Assembly: GCF_000766945.1 (NCBI RefSeq)
Contig: NZ_KN266209.1
Span: forward strand, 146,541 to 210,540
Direction: 5' to 3'
DNA: 64,000 nucleotides
DNA from: Cellvibrio mixtus subsp. mixtus J3-8
Lineage (GTDB): Bacteria > Pseudomonadota > Gammaproteobacteria > Pseudomonadales > Cellvibrionaceae
The notes beneath the pieces are model-generated. The model was not told the DNA's origin, did not search any database, and was given only the letters and a program-made list of their open reading frames with translations. The stretch's first letter is position 1; each line of letters begins with the position of its first letter. Made by a program: the position numbers and the translations under genes. Below are positions 62,958 through 64,000 of this stretch, piece after piece.

Positions 62958-64000
62958 ATGAGTTCACTTGCCAATAAACAGATTTTGCTCGGCGTCACTG
63001 GCGGTATTGCCGCTTATAAGAGCGCCGACCTTGTGCGCCGCCTGCAAGATGCGGGTGCCAGTGTACAAGTAGTGATGACGCCAGCGGCCCAGGAATTCAT
63101 TACTCCATTAACAATGCAAGCGCTATCCGGCTATCCGGTTCATACCCAATTGCTAGACCCGGAAGCCGAAGCCGGCATGGGCCATATCCAACTGGCGCGC
63201 TGGGCCGACCTGGTATTGATCGCACCCGCCACTGCCGATTTTATGGCCCGCCTCAGTCAAGGCATGGGTAACGATTTGTTGACCAGCATCTGCCTTGCCA
63301 CAGCCGCGCCCATCGCCCTTGTACCCGCGATGAACCAGGGCATGTGGCGCAATGCCGCCACCCAAACCAATCTTGATATTCTCATTAATCGCAAAATCCA
63401 TATTTTTGGTCCGGCTGACGGCGGCCAAGCCTGCGGCGATATAGGACCCGGGCGCATGCTTGAACCCTTGCAGATTATTGATCTGACATCACAACTATTT
63501 ACCACCGGCAGCCTCGCCGGGAAAAAAGTAGTCATTACAGCAGGTCCGACTCGCGAAGCGATTGACCCGGTGCGCTACATCAGCAATTACAGCTCAGGGA
63601 AAATGGGCTATGCGCTGGTGCAAGCTGCGATTGAAGCTGGCGCACACACAGTATTGATTAGTGGCCCCACCCAACTGGCAAAACCGGCGCGCGCCAAATG
63701 TATTGAAGTCACTACTGCCGAAGAAATGTACGCGGCCAGCTTGCTGGAAGCGCAAGGCTGCGATTTGTTTATCGCCGCCGCCGCTGTTGCCGATTATCGC
63801 CCCATCGAACTGGCGCCGCAAAAATTAAAAAAAGGGGATAGCGAAAGCATCACCCTTACACTGATAAAAAACCCCGACATAGTTGCCAGTATTGCAGCAC
63901 TTGAACGCAAACCGTTCACCGTTGGATTTGCAGCGGAATCCGAACGGCTAGTCGATTACGCACGTGCGAAACTGGAGCGCAAAAACCTGGACCTGGTAAT
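62958..64000 (+). CDS. coaBC: Bifunctional CoaBC (phosphopantothenoylcysteine decarboxylase/synthetase), partial
   Basis: Steps two and three of coenzyme A synthesis. The first 347 residues are present and the frame runs off the window end, lacking about 50 residues. The CoaC flavodoxin part has [18 protein letters not shown] and the Cys in ACGDIGPGR; CoaB begins at [11 protein letters not shown] with [14 protein letters not shown] 62958 follows a modest upstream site. radC is divergent, with 236 bp between. Confidence 0.95.
   Translation, partial: MSSLANKQILLGVTGGIAAYKSADLVRRLQDAGASVQVVMTPAAQEFITPLTMQALSGYPVHTQLLDPEAEAGMGHIQLARWADLVLIAPATADFMARLSQGMGNDLLTSICLATAAPIALVPAMNQGMWRNAATQTNLDILINRKIHIFGPADGGQACGDIGPGRMLEPLQIIDLTSQLFTTGSLAGKKVVITAGPTREAIDPVRYISNYSSGKMGYALVQAAIEAGAHTVLISGPTQLAKPARAKCIEVTTAEEMYAASLLEAQGCDLFIAAAAVADYRPIELAPQKLKKGDSESITLTLIKNPDIVASIAALERKPFTVGFAAESERLVDYARAKLERKNLDLV

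Overview
The window looks like a chromosomal segment of a Gammaproteobacterium close to Cellvibrio (Cellvibrionaceae). Evidence: polysaccharide-degradation features (GH9 glucanase, CBM6 modules, poly-serine linker), large TonB-dependent receptors of the Xanthomonas/Caulobacter type, and housekeeping blocks in the order I recall from Pseudomonas (dgcP-dsbA-cc4-engB-polA-znu; oxyR-recG; ftsY-ftsE-ftsX-rpoH). The genus assignment is an inference from gene content; no rRNA or tRNA gene was seen.

Layout. 1-5.2 kb: fadE acyl-CoA dehydrogenase and two CobW-type GTPases, the upstream one behind a Zur-like box. 5.2-20.5 kb: an accessory island with two TonB-dependent receptors pointing towards each other, three flavin-dependent (tryptophan-type) halogenases, one unrecognised secreted protein and a GH9 glucanase; LacI-type palindromes precede both receptors. 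20.7-26.8 kb: a tight minus-strand run of diguanylate cyclase, cupredoxin, GGDEF/EAL protein, DUF3034 protein and truncated globin. 27-34 kb: dsbA, cytochrome c4, engB, an apparent sigma-E/AlgU-driven small RNA in the ErsA/Spot 42 position, a periplasmic binding-like protein and polA. 34-38 kb: two small proteins, one behind a cluster of TGTTAC motifs, and the zinc uptake locus znuA / zur-znuC-znuB with a Zur-like box in the divergent promoter.

38-50 kb: UDP-diacylglucosamine hydrolase-like phosphoesterase, Tat-exported PhoX/DUF839 protein, ZIP transporter, thioesterase, hydratase, YbaK-HDOD fusion, recG-oxyR, an epimerase-like protein and an OmpA/OprF-like porin. 50-55.8 kb: trmB, DUF423, rpoH, ftsX, ftsE, ftsY, rsmD. 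55.8-57.3 kb: a striking fusion of a c-di-GMP-binding MshEN-like domain, an internal signal/anchor, two CBM6 domains, a poly-Ser linker and an FnIII-like domain. 57.5-64 kb: coaD, mutM, a PEP-CTERM protein with a sigma-54-type promoter, HDOD-GAF protein, rpmG-rpmB, radC and the start of coaBC, cut by the window end.

Themes: zinc homeostasis (CobW x2, ZnuABC/Zur, ZIP), c-di-GMP signalling (two GGDEF proteins and a possible MshEN effector), and polysaccharide capture. The strongest candidates for something undescribed are the MshEN-CBM6 fusion, the sRNA between engB and polA, the receptor/three-halogenase/glucanase island, and the globin-cupredoxin-c-di-GMP operon.
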